This document shows, in pieces, positions 9,192 to 18,845 of a stretch of 64,000 nt of DNA. The translations under genes and the position numbers were made by a program. The notes under the pieces are model-generated. The model was given only the letters and a program-made list of their open reading frames with translations, made no database searches and was not told the origin of the DNA. The DNA lies in NCBI RefSeq assembly GCF_044466355.1, contig NZ_JBITMQ010000001.1, positions 1-64,000 of the forward strand, in the 5' to 3' direction. Source of the stretch: Actinophytocola sp044466355 (GTDB lineage Bacteria > Actinomycetota > Actinomycetes > Mycobacteriales > Pseudonocardiaceae). How positions within the stretch are numbered: position 1 is the stretch's first letter; each line of letters opens with the position of its first letter.

Positions 9192-9200
9192 CCGATCGAC

Positions 9201-9231
9201 AAGGGCTCGCGCGATTCTCGCGCGGGCCCTT
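9201..9231 (+). terminator. Intercistronic hairpin after the binding-protein gene
   Basis: AAGGGCTCGCGCGA and TCGCGCGGGCCCTT pair over 14 bp (one G-T pair) around a TTC loop, 9 bp after the stop. It probably acts as a partial terminator or mRNA stabiliser inside the operon. Confidence 0.7.
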
Positions 9232-9262
9232 CCCTCGTGACGGCCTTCTCGAGGAGTGAGTG

Positions 9263-10090
9263 ATGGCCCTGTCCAAGCGCAAGCGCGCGAAAGTCATCCG
9301 CTGGGTCCAGTACGGGATCCTCGTCGCCGTCGTGGCGGTGATCGCCTTCGCCGCCGACTGGAGTCGGATCGGCGCCGCGTTCTTCGACCTCGAAGTCGCC
9401 GCGGAGCAGTTCCCGGACGTCATCACGATCGGGCTGGTCAACACCGTCATCTACACCGCGCTCGGGTTCGGCTTCGGGCTGCTGCTCGGGTTGCTGCTGG
9501 CACTGATGCGACTGTCGACCGTGGCGATCAACCGCTGGGTCGCGGGAGCCTACGTCGAGTTCTTCCGCGGCCTGCCGGCCCTTCTGGTGATCCTGGCCGT
9601 CGGCACTGGCATCCCCCTCGCGTTCCCCGGCATCATCCTCGACAAGTACGTGGCGCTGATGCTGGCGCTGGGCATCGTCGGCGCGGCCTACATGGCGGAG
9701 ACCTTCCGGGCCGGCATCCAGGCGGTGCCCCGCGGGCAGATCGAGGCCGCCCGGTCGCTGGGCATGTCGCCGGCCAGGACCATGATCACGGTGGTCATCC
9801 CGCAGGCGTTCAAGATCATACTTCCGCCGCTGACCAACGAGCTGATCCTGCTCACCAAGGACTCCTCGCTCGCGCTGTTCCTCGGGTCCTCGATCGACGA
9901 GTACGAGCTGACCCAGTTCGGCCGGGTGGCGCTGAACGAGTCGCGCAGCCTGACTCCGGTACTCGTCGCCGGTCTCTGCTACCTGGCCATCACGATCCCG
10001 CTGTCGTACCTGTCCCGGTACCTGGAGCGGCGCACCGGCGGCAAGAAGATCGCCTCACCCGAGGCGCCCGGCCTGGAGGTGGCGGCATGA
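9263..10090 (+). CDS. Amino-acid ABC transporter permease (HisM/GlnP type)
   Basis: 275 residues from ATG 9263, preceded by GAGGAG. It has an N-terminal membrane helix and four or five more. The inner-membrane EAA loop is clear (IEAARSLGMSPARTMITVVIPQAF), which docks the ATPase. Typical polar-amino-acid permease motifs include NTVIYTALGFGFG and EFFRGLPALLVIL. A single permease gene suggests a homodimeric channel. Its stop overlaps the ATPase start (ATGA), showing translational coupling. Confidence 0.93.
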   Translation: MALSKRKRAKVIRWVQYGILVAVVAVIAFAADWSRIGAAFFDLEVAAEQFPDVITIGLVNTVIYTALGFGFGLLLGLLLALMRLSTVAINRWVAGAYVEFFRGLPALLVILAVGTGIPLAFPGIILDKYVALMLALGIVGAAYMAETFRAGIQAVPRGQIEAARSLGMSPARTMITVVIPQAFKIILPPLTNELILLTKDSSLALFLGSSIDEYELTQFGRVALNESRSLTPVLVAGLCYLAITIPLSYLSRYLERRTGGKKIASPEAPGLEVAA

Positions 10091-10875
10091 CCGAACTGGT
10101 GAGCGAGGTTTCGGGCGATGTCGCGGTCGACGTCACCGACCTGCACAAGTCGTTCGGATCGGTCGAGGTGCTGCGCGGCATCGACCTTCGGGTCAACCGC
10201 GGCGAGGTGGTCTGCATCATCGGCCCGTCCGGATCCGGCAAGTCCACGCTGCTGCGTTGTGTGAACCTGCTCGAGGAGCCCAACAGCGGCACGGTGATGG
10301 TGAACGGCGTCGCACTGACCGACCCGGACGTCGACATCGATGCCGCGCGCAGCAGGATCGGCATGGTCTTCCAGTCGTTCAACCTGTTCAGCCACCTCAA
10401 CGTGTTGAACAACCTGACGATCGCGCAGCGCAAGGTGCTCGGCCGCGGCCGAGCGGAGGCAACCGAGACCGCACTCGCCAACCTTGCGCGAGTCGGTCTG
10501 TCCGGCCGGGAGAACGCGCTGCCGAACGAGCTCTCCGGCGGCCAGCAGCAGCGGGTGGCGATAGCGCGGGCGCTGTCGATGGACCCTGACGTGATGCTGT
10601 TCGACGAACCGACCTCCGCGCTGGACCCGGAGCTGGTCGGCGACGTCCTCGGGGTGATGCGCCAGCTCGCCGACGAGGGCATGACGATGCTCGTGGTGAC
10701 CCACGAGATGCAGTTCGCCCGCGAGGTAGCGGACAACGTGCTGTTCATGGATGCCGGCACGGTGGTCGAGGAAGGCCCGCCGGACCAGGTGATCGGCGCC
10801 CCGCGACACGAGCGCACCCGAACGTTCCTGGCCCGGGTGCTCAACCCCACACACCAGCACACCAGCGGGACCTAG
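10087..10875 (+). CDS. Amino-acid ABC transporter ATP-binding protein (GlnQ type)
   Basis: 262 residues from ATG 10087, overlapping the permease stop. It has Walker A GPSGSGKST (residues 46-54), Q-loop MVFQSFNLF, signature LSGGQQQR (about 148) and Walker B VMLFDEPTS, then the switch His in VVTHEMQFA. Length and motifs match GlnQ/ArtP-type ATPases. It powers uptake with the two genes upstream. All catalytic residues are present. Confidence 0.95.
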   Translation: MTELVSEVSGDVAVDVTDLHKSFGSVEVLRGIDLRVNRGEVVCIIGPSGSGKSTLLRCVNLLEEPNSGTVMVNGVALTDPDVDIDAARSRIGMVFQSFNLFSHLNVLNNLTIAQRKVLGRGRAEATETALANLARVGLSGRENALPNELSGGQQQRVAIARALSMDPDVMLFDEPTSALDPELVGDVLGVMRQLADEGMTMLVVTHEMQFAREVADNVLFMDAGTVVEEGPPDQVIGAPRHERTRTFLARVLNPTHQHTSGT

Positions 10876-10977
10876 CCTCGATCTTTCATCTGGTACCAGG
10901 ACCGCTGTTCGTAGGCAACCGAATCGGTCGATTGGTCGGCGTCGGAACCGATGTCGGTCCGGCGGTGTAGGAGTGGC

Positions 10978-12204
10978 ATGAGAATGCGTGCCCTCCTCGC
11001 GGGTGTCCTGCTCGTCGCGGCGTGTGGCCCGGATCCGACCCCACGCTCCGCTCCGCCTGCCGATCTTGTGTTCTATCGTTCAGCACAGGGCATCGTGGTC
11101 GCCGACGGCCGGGGTGAGGTGCTGTCGGCGGGGGCCACCGTGGCAGCCCCGGACTGGGCCCGGCTCTACGCGGTTCGCGGCGGCGACCTCGTCACGATTG
11201 AGCCGGCGACGGGCCGTGAGGTGGCGAGCACGGCTGTGCGCGAGGGGTTGAGCGCGCGGGTGGTGTCGGCCGACGGGGGTCTGGTCGCGCTCACCGAGTC
11301 GGGCGGCGACACCTATGAGCCGATTCCGAGGACGCGGACCAGGATCACGGTCGCCGACCCGAGCGGTGCGGCCCCGGCTCGGGATTTCGACCTGGTCGGC
11401 AACTTCGAGCCGGAAGCGTTCTCCGGAGACCGCACCCATCTGTACGTACTGGAGTACCTGCCGGCGACCGCTCCGGCGCGATACCGGGTGCGGCGGGTGG
11501 AGTTGGCGACCGGCACGGTGGTTCCCCTGCTGCTGCGCGACAAGTCGGTGGTCCCGGCCGGTGCGGAGGAGGAGATGCGCGGTGAGGGCAGGCAAGCGGT
11601 GCTGTCGCCGGACCGCGGTCGCCTGTACACGCTCTACCTGCACCAGGGCGACCACGAGCACACCCGCGACCTGCTCCCCGGCCCCACCTCGGGCGGCTCG
11701 CAGGTGCACGCGTTCGTCCACGTCCTGTCGCTCACCGAAGGCTGGGCTTACTGCCTGGACCTGCCCAGCCCTTTCGGCGAGCACCCAGCGGGCACGCACG
11801 CGCTGACCGTCTCCCCGGACGGCACCCGGCTCTACGTCGGCGAACTGACCACGAAGCGGGTGGCCGTGGCCGACACCGCTGAGCTGACCATCACCCGGGT
11901 CGCCACCCTGCCAGACGACCAGGTGGGCGGGGTCGGTGCGACGATGTCGATGTCCCCTGACGGCGACACGCTCTATGTCGGATCGGCGAGAAACGTGCTG
12001 GCACTGGACGCCAAGGCGCTGACGGTGCGTGACCTCTGGCCGACGCCGGAGCCGGTCCAAGGGCTGGCGGTACGTCCCGACGGACGGCAGGTCCTCGTCG
12101 GCCAGCGCGACCACATCGCCCGCCTCGACCCTGGAACCGGCAAGATCCTCGACACCGTCGTCGCGCCGGACCTCCGCACGCTCTACACGACCATCGCCCG
12201 ATAG
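10978..12204 (+). CDS. Beta-propeller lipoprotein
   Basis: 408 residues from ATG 10978, with AGGAG just upstream. The signal ends in a lipobox (VAAC, Cys16), so it is probably anchored outside the membrane. Repeating propeller-blade signatures follow, such as VLSPDRGRLYTLYL, TVSPDGTRLYVGEL, SMSPDGDTLYVGSA and AVRPDGRQVLVGQ, typical of YVTN/WD40-like beta-propellers. No catalytic motif is visible; a binding or scaffold role is likely. It follows the transporter operon by about 100 bp and may be a separate unit. Confidence 0.8.
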   Translation: MRMRALLAGVLLVAACGPDPTPRSAPPADLVFYRSAQGIVVADGRGEVLSAGATVAAPDWARLYAVRGGDLVTIEPATGREVASTAVREGLSARVVSADGGLVALTESGGDTYEPIPRTRTRITVADPSGAAPARDFDLVGNFEPEAFSGDRTHLYVLEYLPATAPARYRVRRVELATGTVVPLLLRDKSVVPAGAEEEMRGEGRQAVLSPDRGRLYTLYLHQGDHEHTRDLLPGPTSGGSQVHAFVHVLSLTEGWAYCLDLPSPFGEHPAGTHALTVSPDGTRLYVGELTTKRVAVADTAELTITRVATLPDDQVGGVGATMSMSPDGDTLYVGSARNVLALDAKALTVRDLWPTPEPVQGLAVRPDGRQVLVGQRDHIARLDPGTGKILDTVVAPDLRTLYTTIAR

Positions 12205-12454
12205 CTGTGCTCCTGCTCGACTGGAGTCATCGCCAGTCGTGAATGTGCTGTCCGAAGTCCGCGCGGACGAGGGTGCCGAGGAGACGATCATGGTTCGCTT
12301 TGACTGACGGCCATGTGGGGTCGCCTTGCGGGGTTCTCCTCCGCCATCTGTGCTCAACCGGCGTCATTCGTGGTGGACTGCCGCCGCGACGGGTTCGGTC
12401 GCGGTCGATGGGGGATGCTGGTGAGGAACTGCTGCCATCTCTGGGCGTTGCACT

Positions 12455-12488
12455 ATGCGGCGTCACAGCCGAAGCTGTGACGCCGCAT
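12455..12488. terminator. Hairpin between convergent genes
   Basis: ATGCGGCGTCACAG and its exact complement form a 14-bp stem around CCGAAG. There is no T-run, but the position between the convergent lipoprotein and cyclase-like genes suits a bidirectional terminator. The remainder of 12205-12532 holds no recognisable gene. Confidence 0.55.
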
Positions 12489-12532
12489 GATCTCGCAGGA
12501 TCGGTCCAAGCGGTCTTGTTGATCGTCGGTGT

Positions 12533-13240
12533 TCAGTGATGTGTTGGGTCGTGCCCGGTCCACAGCCACGCGGTGGTTGTGACTTCCTTGACCCGGATAT
12601 CGATGTGGGTGAAGTGCTCTGGTGGTAGTCCTGGCATGTCCTCGCCGACGACGAAGGAGTGGAGGCGGTCTGAGACAACGACGGCTACCTGGCGAGCGAG
12701 GCTGTCGGCAAGCCACTTGCGTGGTGGCGCGCTGTTGACCAGCCTGCCGAGGTTTGTCGCTACAGCACCGTCGAATCCGAGTTGCGCCACGCTCACCGGG
12801 CCAATGTCGACCGCGACACGTAGCTGCACCTGGTCGCGGAACTCGTCGTTGTCGGCAGCAAGGTGGGTCACGGTCGAGCGGAGCAGTTGTGGAAGGGAGC
12901 GCTGGAAGTCGAGATCCTCCGGGAGGAACACCAGTATGCCGTCTCCGGTGCCCTGCCAGTCGGTGCTGGCCAAGGTCACGCCCAGGTCGTTCAGCGTGAC
13001 ATTCGCGAGCGCGGGGAGCCGCTGTTGTACACGCTTTTTGTCGCGTGCGGTACGGGCACCGTAGCCGACCACGTCCCAGACGAAGCCCATCCTGAACGGG
13101 CGAGGACGGGGGTCCTGCCACATGGTCTTGTCGAGCTGGTCACGCAAGAAAAATTGCACCAATCGGTGTAGTTGGAGCGTGTTGCGTGCGTGGTCGATCT
13201 TCGCGAGGCTGTAGCGCGGCATGTCCGGAGCGCCGCGCAC
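12533..13240 (-). CDS. Nucleotidyl-cyclase-homology protein with NB-ARC/TPR-like N-terminal scrap
   Basis: 235 residues. From about residue 55 it resembles a class III cyclase-homology domain: WDVVGYGAR at the start, GTGDGILVFLP in the middle, and LRVAVDIGPVSVAQLGFDGAVATNLGRLV. The expected second metal Asp and substrate residues are not clearly present, so activity is doubtful. The first ~35 residues (YSLAKIDHARNTLQLHRLVQ) look instead like the end of an NB-ARC/TPR protein, a fusion perhaps made when the transposase relic upstream inserted. A later ATG at 13090 would give the cyclase-like part alone. Function unknown. Confidence 0.6.
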   Translation of the reverse strand: MRGAPDMPRYSLAKIDHARNTLQLHRLVQFFLRDQLDKTMWQDPRPRPFRMGFVWDVVGYGARTARDKKRVQQRLPALANVTLNDLGVTLASTDWQGTGDGILVFLPEDLDFQRSLPQLLRSTVTHLAADNDEFRDQVQLRVAVDIGPVSVAQLGFDGAVATNLGRLVNSAPPRKWLADSLARQVAVVVSDRLHSFVVGEDMPGLPPEHFTHIDIRVKEVTTTAWLWTGHDPTHH

Positions 13241-13249
13241 GCCTGCAGG

Positions 13250-13480
13250 AACTCATGGTGTGGCGGCCGGGCCTGCGCGGTTCCGGTGAGGAGCGTCAAC
13301 GCCGTGAAGCCGATTGCGGCACAGGCCAGGTGCAGTTTGGTGGACAGCCCGCCCCGTGACCGGCCCCCGTACGCACCCGCCACCGAATCTAGTCGAGCCG
13401 CTTCCAGGTGGTGTCCGGGAAGGTTCGATGCGCTGCCACAGCCCGTCGAGCACGATCCAAGGTGGCTGCTCGCCACGCCT
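13250..13480 (-). pseudogene. IS5-family transposase relic
   Basis: Minus-strand frames contain GAYGGRSRGGLSTKLHLAC, the strongly conserved centre of IS5/IS427-type transposases, and in another frame PPWIVLDGLWQRIEP, which belongs before it. The pieces are frameshifted and truncated on both sides. It abuts the 5' end of the cyclase-like gene and the 3' end of the regulator gene. Confidence 0.65.
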
Positions 13481-14499
13481 CACACCACCGCATCGTTGAT
13501 CATTGTCGCGAGCAGGGATTCCGCCTTCGTGGTCTGGGCGTGCAGTACGTTGGGGCCCGAGCGCCTGCTCGTGATCAGGGCGGCTTCCCGCAGCCGGCCC
13601 AAATGGTAGGAGACCGTCGCCGGGCTCAGGGCGTGGCGGTGGGCCAGTTCTTTGGTCGACCGGGGCACCCGCAGGTCTTCTAGCAGTGTGGTCCGCCGGG
13701 CGCCAAGTACCACCGAGGGCTGCATCGGCGATGGCTGCGACCAGATCCGTCCTCGGCCGCGAGCGGGGTAGCCGAGCATGACCTGCTCCGGTGTGCCACG
13801 CCACATCGCGGGGCTCGGCAGGAACACCGACGGTGTCAGCACGAGCCCAGGCCGCGGATCCGCGGCCACCTCGGAACGCAGGTCCACCGTCAGGTACTCG
13901 CCGTCCCACTGCAGGCTGGGGTGGAGGTCGATGACGACCTGGCTCAGGCCGACCCGCATCGCGCGTGCCGCACGGTCCCTGATGTCCTCGTCCATGATGC
14001 GGCGCAGCATCGGCCACGAGTCGGCAAGGACCGCCTCCCAGCAGATTCGTAGCTCCTCGGCGGCTCGTTCGGCAACCGCCCGGCCACCTCCGCGGGCCAG
14101 CTCGTCCGCGATGATGTCGGGCAGGGCGGTGTGCGGGCCGCTGTCACACCCGGTCTGCTGTCCGTGATCGGTGCCGAAGGTCTGGTCGAGCTGGGCGCGG
14201 ACGACCTCGTCCGGGGTCGCCGCTACCGCGGTCAGCTCCGTCTCCAACGTCGGCTCGTACTCGGTGGGCCAGGGCACCAGGAAGTCCGGCACGTACCACG
14301 ACCCGTGGCTGACAAGGGCGTGAACCAGGGCGGCAGCACGTGGGGCGAGCCGGGGCCGGGTGAGCGCCACCCATGCGTGCGCGAACGGGGCCCGCTCCGG
14401 GTGCGCCAGCACCTCGAGGGCGCAGGAGAGCTCGGCCATGCGGGACAACGCGAACCGGGACCGGAGGAGTCGGCCGGGGTCTGCGCGCAGCCTCAGCAC
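13480..14499 (-). CDS. ArsR-type winged-helix transcriptional regulator, long form
   Basis: 339 residues. The C-terminal ~80 residues form a winged helix: ARRTTLLEDLRVPRSTKELAHRHALSPATVSYHLGRLREAALI. The N-terminal ~250 residues match the larger sensing domain found in many actinomycete ArsR-like proteins, with no metal-binding Cys cluster visible. It is divergent from the YbaB-like gene at 14715, with a 215-bp shared region between them, so it may control that unit. Confidence 0.8.
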   Translation of the reverse strand: MLRLRADPGRLLRSRFALSRMAELSCALEVLAHPERAPFAHAWVALTRPRLAPRAAALVHALVSHGSWYVPDFLVPWPTEYEPTLETELTAVAATPDEVVRAQLDQTFGTDHGQQTGCDSGPHTALPDIIADELARGGGRAVAERAAEELRICWEAVLADSWPMLRRIMDEDIRDRAARAMRVGLSQVVIDLHPSLQWDGEYLTVDLRSEVAADPRPGLVLTPSVFLPSPAMWRGTPEQVMLGYPARGRGRIWSQPSPMQPSVVLGARRTTLLEDLRVPRSTKELAHRHALSPATVSYHLGRLREAALITSRRSGPNVLHAQTTKAESLLATMINDAVV

Positions 14500-14714
14500 G
14501 GCCGACCTGGCCCGGAACCGGGAGCTGGACGATACATCGGCGTCGTGTTGTGACCGGTCACGGCATCACCTCCGCGCTGACTCTCGCGGAAGTGAGCATA
14601 ACGGGGTGCCCGGTTCACCGACGCGGGCGTTCGACGTTTTTCGAATACCTCGCGGCGTGCGGCACCAGCTGGTCGACTCGGGCAGGTCCGGTGACAGGGC
14701 GAGGAAAGGTGCTT

Positions 14715-15275
14715 ATGAGCGACCACTCGAGGACATTCATCGACGGTTTCGCTTCGGCTGAAGGGATGCGGGAACTCGATGACGCGATCGAGGTAGCTAC
14801 CCGGCGCGCCGAGGTGTTCGGCGAGGCCAACCGGCGGATCGACGCCATCACCGTGACGCAGTGCTCACCCGACGGCGCGGTGGAGGTCACCGTCGGCGCC
14901 AGTGGCAACGTGCTGAACGTCCGCTGCACCGAGCGGGTTCGCACCATACCGCCGCATCAGCTCGCGGCCGTCATCCAGCAGTGCGTGCAGGCCGCACAGG
15001 CCGGGCTCGCCGGCCGGATCGAGGAGACGCTGCGGTCCGCCGCGCCTGATGACCCGCTCACCGACGAGCTGGTGGCCAACGCGCACAAGGCGTTTCCCCC
15101 GCCGCTGCCCGTGCCCGTGCAGGCGGCGGGAGGACCGGCCGGGCCGCGGCACATGGACATCGGCGGCATCGTGGACGACGACCCGCGGCCACGCCGGATG
15201 ACACCACGCCGCCCGCGCCCGCCGTCTCGCGACGAGGACCCGGACGACTGGGGCGGCCGGTCCTTCATGTCGTGA
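14715..15275 (+). CDS. YbaB/EbfC-like DNA-binding family protein
   Basis: 186 residues from ATG 14715, after GAGGAAAGG. Residues 1-110 show the YbaB pattern: helix, then a short sheet (ITVTQCSPDGAVEVTVGASGNVLNV) and a long C-terminal helix (LAAVIQQCVQAAQAGLAGRIEETL). The tail is disordered, rich in Pro and Arg. In actinomycetes such YbaB paralogues sit beside WXG100/EspC genes, as here; the next gene starts 30 bp downstream. A role as nucleoid-like or T7SS-associated factor is inferred from context. Confidence 0.75.
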   Translation: MSDHSRTFIDGFASAEGMRELDDAIEVATRRAEVFGEANRRIDAITVTQCSPDGAVEVTVGASGNVLNVRCTERVRTIPPHQLAAVIQQCVQAAQAGLAGRIEETLRSAAPDDPLTDELVANAHKAFPPPLPVPVQAAGGPAGPRHMDIGGIVDDDPRPRRMTPRRPRPPSRDEDPDDWGGRSFMS

Positions 15276-15305
15276 CACCGAAAGCGCACTACCAGGAAGG
15301 CAGAG

Positions 15306-16445
15306 ATGGCGCCGCCGAAGACGTTCACGATCAAGCCGGACGAGCTGTACGCGCACGCCCGCGCGGTGGCCCAGATACAGCACCCGTTCGACTACCTGAG
15401 GGCCGCGACGAAGACGGTGTGCCCCGACGGGTTCAATGTGGCGTATGGGGTGTACTGCCAGGTGCTCGGGGCCGCGTTGATCCCAGCTCAGGAGCGCGCG
15501 CAGGACGCGATCGGGAAGATGTCCACAGCAGTGGACGGCGCGGTCGAACAGCTCCTCGATGCCGTCGACACATACGTCCACTCCGACGGGCAGGCCTCGC
15601 AGAAGCTGCGTGAACTCGGCGCCGAGCTATCGTCCAACGCGCCCAACAAGCTCATCAAGGATGGGACGACGTGGGACTGGAAGAACTACAACCCGCTCGA
15701 CGGCGGTCCCATGACCAACATGGAGCCGAAGAACCTGACCAAGGGCGCCGGAATCGTCGGCGACGTCTACGACCTGTACACCCAGATCCACAACAGCGCC
15801 CAGCGCAACTACGCCACGATGGCGGGCCATGTCGCCTCCATCAGCGTCAACGCGGCCGCGATTGCCGGCGACCCGGTCGGTGTCGCCGTCGCCAGCGGGG
15901 CGGGTTGGGTGATGGAGCACATCAAGCCGTTCAAGCTCATCCTCGACGGGCTCGCCGGCAACCCCGACATGGTCAACGCCGCCAGTGACACCTGGAAGAA
16001 CATCGCCGGGGAACTGGACCGGCTGGCCGGGCACTACACCGCCGCAGTCAAGCACGGCACCGGCAACTGGAACGGCGACGCCGGCGCGTCCTATCGGGAC
16101 AAGTTCGCCTCACCCATCGTCGACGCCCTGAAATCGAGCGCCGTCCTCGCCAACGCGCTGAGCATCATCGTGGGCACAGCGGGCGAACTGGTCAACATGG
16201 TCCGGTCCCTCGCCCGAGATCTCACCGCGGAGGCGATCGGCATCCTCGTGGTCGAGGGGCTTAAGAAACTCGGCTACAAACCGCCGATGGACGAGATCGA
16301 GAACGTGCTCTACACGCTGAAGACCCTCAAGGGCGTCGTATCCTTCCTGATCGTCTTCGTGGACGAGTTCGCCAGGCAGATCCAGCTCCTCCTGGAGGCG
16401 TACAAGGCGGTCTCCGCCATCATCCCGAAGCTGAACGGCGTGTGA
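15306..16445 (+). CDS. EspC/WXG-type ESX secretion-associated protein
   Basis: 379 residues. The N-terminus (FTIKPDELYAHARAVAQI) matches the EspC-type opening. The helical middle contains the WNGDAGASYRDKF motif, a WXG-like turn, and the C-terminal half has two hydrophobic stretches (SAVLANALSIIVGTAGELV and VVSFLIVFV). It is probably a substrate or partner of a type VII secretion system whose core genes are not in this window. It follows the YbaB-like gene in a likely operon. Confidence 0.7.
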   Translation: MAPPKTFTIKPDELYAHARAVAQIQHPFDYLRAATKTVCPDGFNVAYGVYCQVLGAALIPAQERAQDAIGKMSTAVDGAVEQLLDAVDTYVHSDGQASQKLRELGAELSSNAPNKLIKDGTTWDWKNYNPLDGGPMTNMEPKNLTKGAGIVGDVYDLYTQIHNSAQRNYATMAGHVASISVNAAAIAGDPVGVAVASGAGWVMEHIKPFKLILDGLAGNPDMVNAASDTWKNIAGELDRLAGHYTAAVKHGTGNWNGDAGASYRDKFASPIVDALKSSAVLANALSIIVGTAGELVNMVRSLARDLTAEAIGILVVEGLKKLGYKPPMDEIENVLYTLKTLKGVVSFLIVFVDEFARQIQLLLEAYKAVSAIIPKLNGV

Positions 16446-16616
16446 GCCTGATGACCGGCAGCTCCCGGTCTGTGTCCACGGGGCACCCGCGAGCGTCCTG
16501 TCCGGCAGAATCTGCTGGTGGTCGGCCCATCACAAGCCCGCGGCCGTCGTCGACACCAGGGTCGGCAGCCGCGACTGCACGATGCGCTACCGATCACAGG
16601 TCCGGGGACGTCGGCT

Positions 16617-18845
16617 ATGGTCGGGCCGGTGAACGTCGACCCTGTCCACGCCGTCAGCGGAGCACGCGGGCAGGAGTGGCAACAGCTTCACGACGAAGGC
16701 GTGCGGCTGCTCCAGTCCGGTGACGTCGAGGCCGCAGCCGCCGCGCTCGAGGCGGCCCGCCGGATGACGATGACCGACGACGTCGACGTGGAGGGGCTGG
16801 CGTGGCGCGCGTCGACCCTCGCGAACCTCGCCGCGCTCGCCGGGCACCAGGGCGACCTGGACCGGGCCACCCGGCTGGTCACCGACGCGGTCGAGCTGAC
16901 CGCGGCGGTGGAGCGGGAGGTCGGCGACCGGTTCGGCACGACGGCGGTGCGCGCCAACGCCTACGCGCTGCGCGCGCAGGTGGCCATCCGCGCGGGCCGG
17001 GCCGACGAGGCGTTCGCCGACGTCGACCGGGGGCTCACCGACGCGGCGGTGGCCGGCGACGATCGTGAGCCGCTCACCATCGCCCTGCACAACGTGCGGA
17101 CCGGTCTGCTGATGGTCACGGGACGCCTGTCGGAGGCGCAGGACGCGGCGCTCGCCACGGTCGAGCTCGCGCTCGCCCACTCTCCCGAACTCGCCGCGGA
17201 CCCGTACACGAACCTCGCGCTCATCGCGGACGCGGTCGGCGACGACGAGCACGCCACGATGTACCGCCGACTCGCCGAGTCCACTATGGATGGTGTGCGG
17301 CCGATCGGTGAGCGCTGGCGACGTTGCGTCGAACTGAACGCGCAGGGGGCCGAGCTCGTCCAGTCGGGCGATCTCCGCGCGGCGGCCGCCACGCTCGACG
17401 AGGCTTACCGCGAAACCCTCGTGCCCGACGAAAGCGAGGACGGGGACGTCGAGGCGCTGGTGTGCCGGGCCGCGATCGCCGGGAACCGGGCTGGTCTCGC
17501 GGCCACCCTCGGCGACTTCGACGACGCGCTCCGGCTGAGCACCGAGTCGATCGACCTCGCCAGGGAGATCGAGGCCCGGGTGGGTGACGAGTACGGCACG
17601 ACCGCCGACCGGATCGGCGCGTTGACCACGCGGGCGCAGTACCTGCGTTACAAGTCGCGCTACGCCGAGGCCCTGCGCGATCTCGACGAGGCGGCCGAGG
17701 CGGTGCCGGGCGACGGGCCCGCCGCGGTCTCGCTGCATCATGTCCGTGCCACCGTGCTGGCCGCGGCGGGCCGGTTCGAGGAGGCCGTCGCCGCGGCCGG
17801 GACCGCCCTCGACGTCGCGGGCCGGGTCGCGCCGCACCTCTCCCCGTACCCGCACATGACGCTGGCCGACATCGCGGAGGCGACCGGGGACGCCGCGGTG
17901 AGCGCCGAGCATCTCGACCTGGCCCGCGTGCTGTTCGCGACGGTGGGCGACGCCAACGGCGAGGCCGCCGCACTGCTCGGCCTGGCCCGGCTGTCCTATC
18001 TGGACGGTCAGAACGACGTGGCGGACGAGCGGTACGGCGCGGCGGAGGAACTGTTCGCCCGCATAGGGAACACCCTGCAGCTCACCACCTGCCTGCACGG
18101 GCGGGCCGCCGTCGCGGTGAGCCGCGGTGAGCCACGGACCGCGCTCACACTGCTCGACCGAGTACTCGACGCCCTCGGGCCGGACCCGGCGCCGATCCCG
18201 CTGGTCGCGACATATCACGTGCAGGGTGGGGCGCTGGAGGCGCTCGGCGAGTTCGCCGAGGCCGAACAGCGCTACCGCGCGGCCCGCGAGTCGAGCGAAC
18301 GGGCCGGGCTGTGGCACGCGGCGCTCGGCATGGACTGGTGGCTGGCCGACGCGCTCGCCAGGTGGGCCGCGACCGTGCCCACCGAAGACGAGCGCCGCGA
18401 ACTGCGCCGCCGCTCGCTGGACCTCGCGCTGCCCGCCGCGCTCGCGGCGGAAGCGCTGCGGCAGCGGTTCGCCCCCGGGCCGATGCGGGAACGCTGGGTC
18501 GCGCTCGCCGCCGCCCCCGCGACCCGTGCGGCGCTGGCCGCCATCGCCGCCCTCGACGACGTCGAACTGGCGGGCGCGTACCTCGACCACCTCGCCGCGG
18601 CGGTATCGCTGCCCGGCGAGTCGGCCCAGTCGTCCGGCGCGCGGCCGGTGCGCCCGGACGAGGTGGTCACCCTCCCGGCACCGGCGCCCGGGACCGGCCC
18701 CGCCTGCGGCCCGCACGCCTTCGCGCTGCCGCCGAGGGTGCGGCTCGACCCCGACGTGCGCTCGGTCCTCGACGACTGGATCGACCTCGCCGAGGCGCGT
18801 TACGCGCTCGCGGTGCGCTCGACCGAGGCGGTGCGGTCGTGGTGA
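16617..18845 (+). CDS. TPR-repeat protein, partner of CHAT protease
   Basis: 742 residues from ATG 16617. It has many tetratricopeptide-like helix pairs (EGVRLLQSGDVEAAAAALEAA, NLAALAGHQGDLDRATRLV, GRADEAFADVDRGL, and more), and the first ~250 residues appear duplicated at about 230-480 (both blocks start W-x-L/R-x2-G-x2-L-x-QSGD). There is no signal or membrane segment. Its TGA overlaps the GTG of the CHAT gene, so the two are co-translated. TPR proteins commonly sense or hold partners for CHAT or caspase-like proteases. Confidence 0.85.
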   Translation: MVGPVNVDPVHAVSGARGQEWQQLHDEGVRLLQSGDVEAAAAALEAARRMTMTDDVDVEGLAWRASTLANLAALAGHQGDLDRATRLVTDAVELTAAVEREVGDRFGTTAVRANAYALRAQVAIRAGRADEAFADVDRGLTDAAVAGDDREPLTIALHNVRTGLLMVTGRLSEAQDAALATVELALAHSPELAADPYTNLALIADAVGDDEHATMYRRLAESTMDGVRPIGERWRRCVELNAQGAELVQSGDLRAAAATLDEAYRETLVPDESEDGDVEALVCRAAIAGNRAGLAATLGDFDDALRLSTESIDLAREIEARVGDEYGTTADRIGALTTRAQYLRYKSRYAEALRDLDEAAEAVPGDGPAAVSLHHVRATVLAAAGRFEEAVAAAGTALDVAGRVAPHLSPYPHMTLADIAEATGDAAVSAEHLDLARVLFATVGDANGEAAALLGLARLSYLDGQNDVADERYGAAEELFARIGNTLQLTTCLHGRAAVAVSRGEPRTALTLLDRVLDALGPDPAPIPLVATYHVQGGALEALGEFAEAEQRYRAARESSERAGLWHAALGMDWWLADALARWAATVPTEDERRELRRRSLDLALPAALAAEALRQRFAPGPMRERWVALAAAPATRAALAAIAALDDVELAGAYLDHLAAAVSLPGESAQSSGARPVRPDEVVTLPAPAPGTGPACGPHAFALPPRVRLDPDVRSVLDDWIDLAEARYALAVRSTEAVRSW

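Noticed and set aside
9256..10086. In-frame extension of the ATPase gene over the permease gene
   Set aside because: The frame is open but is out of phase with the well-supported permease; the ATPase starts at 10087 with an ATGA overlap.
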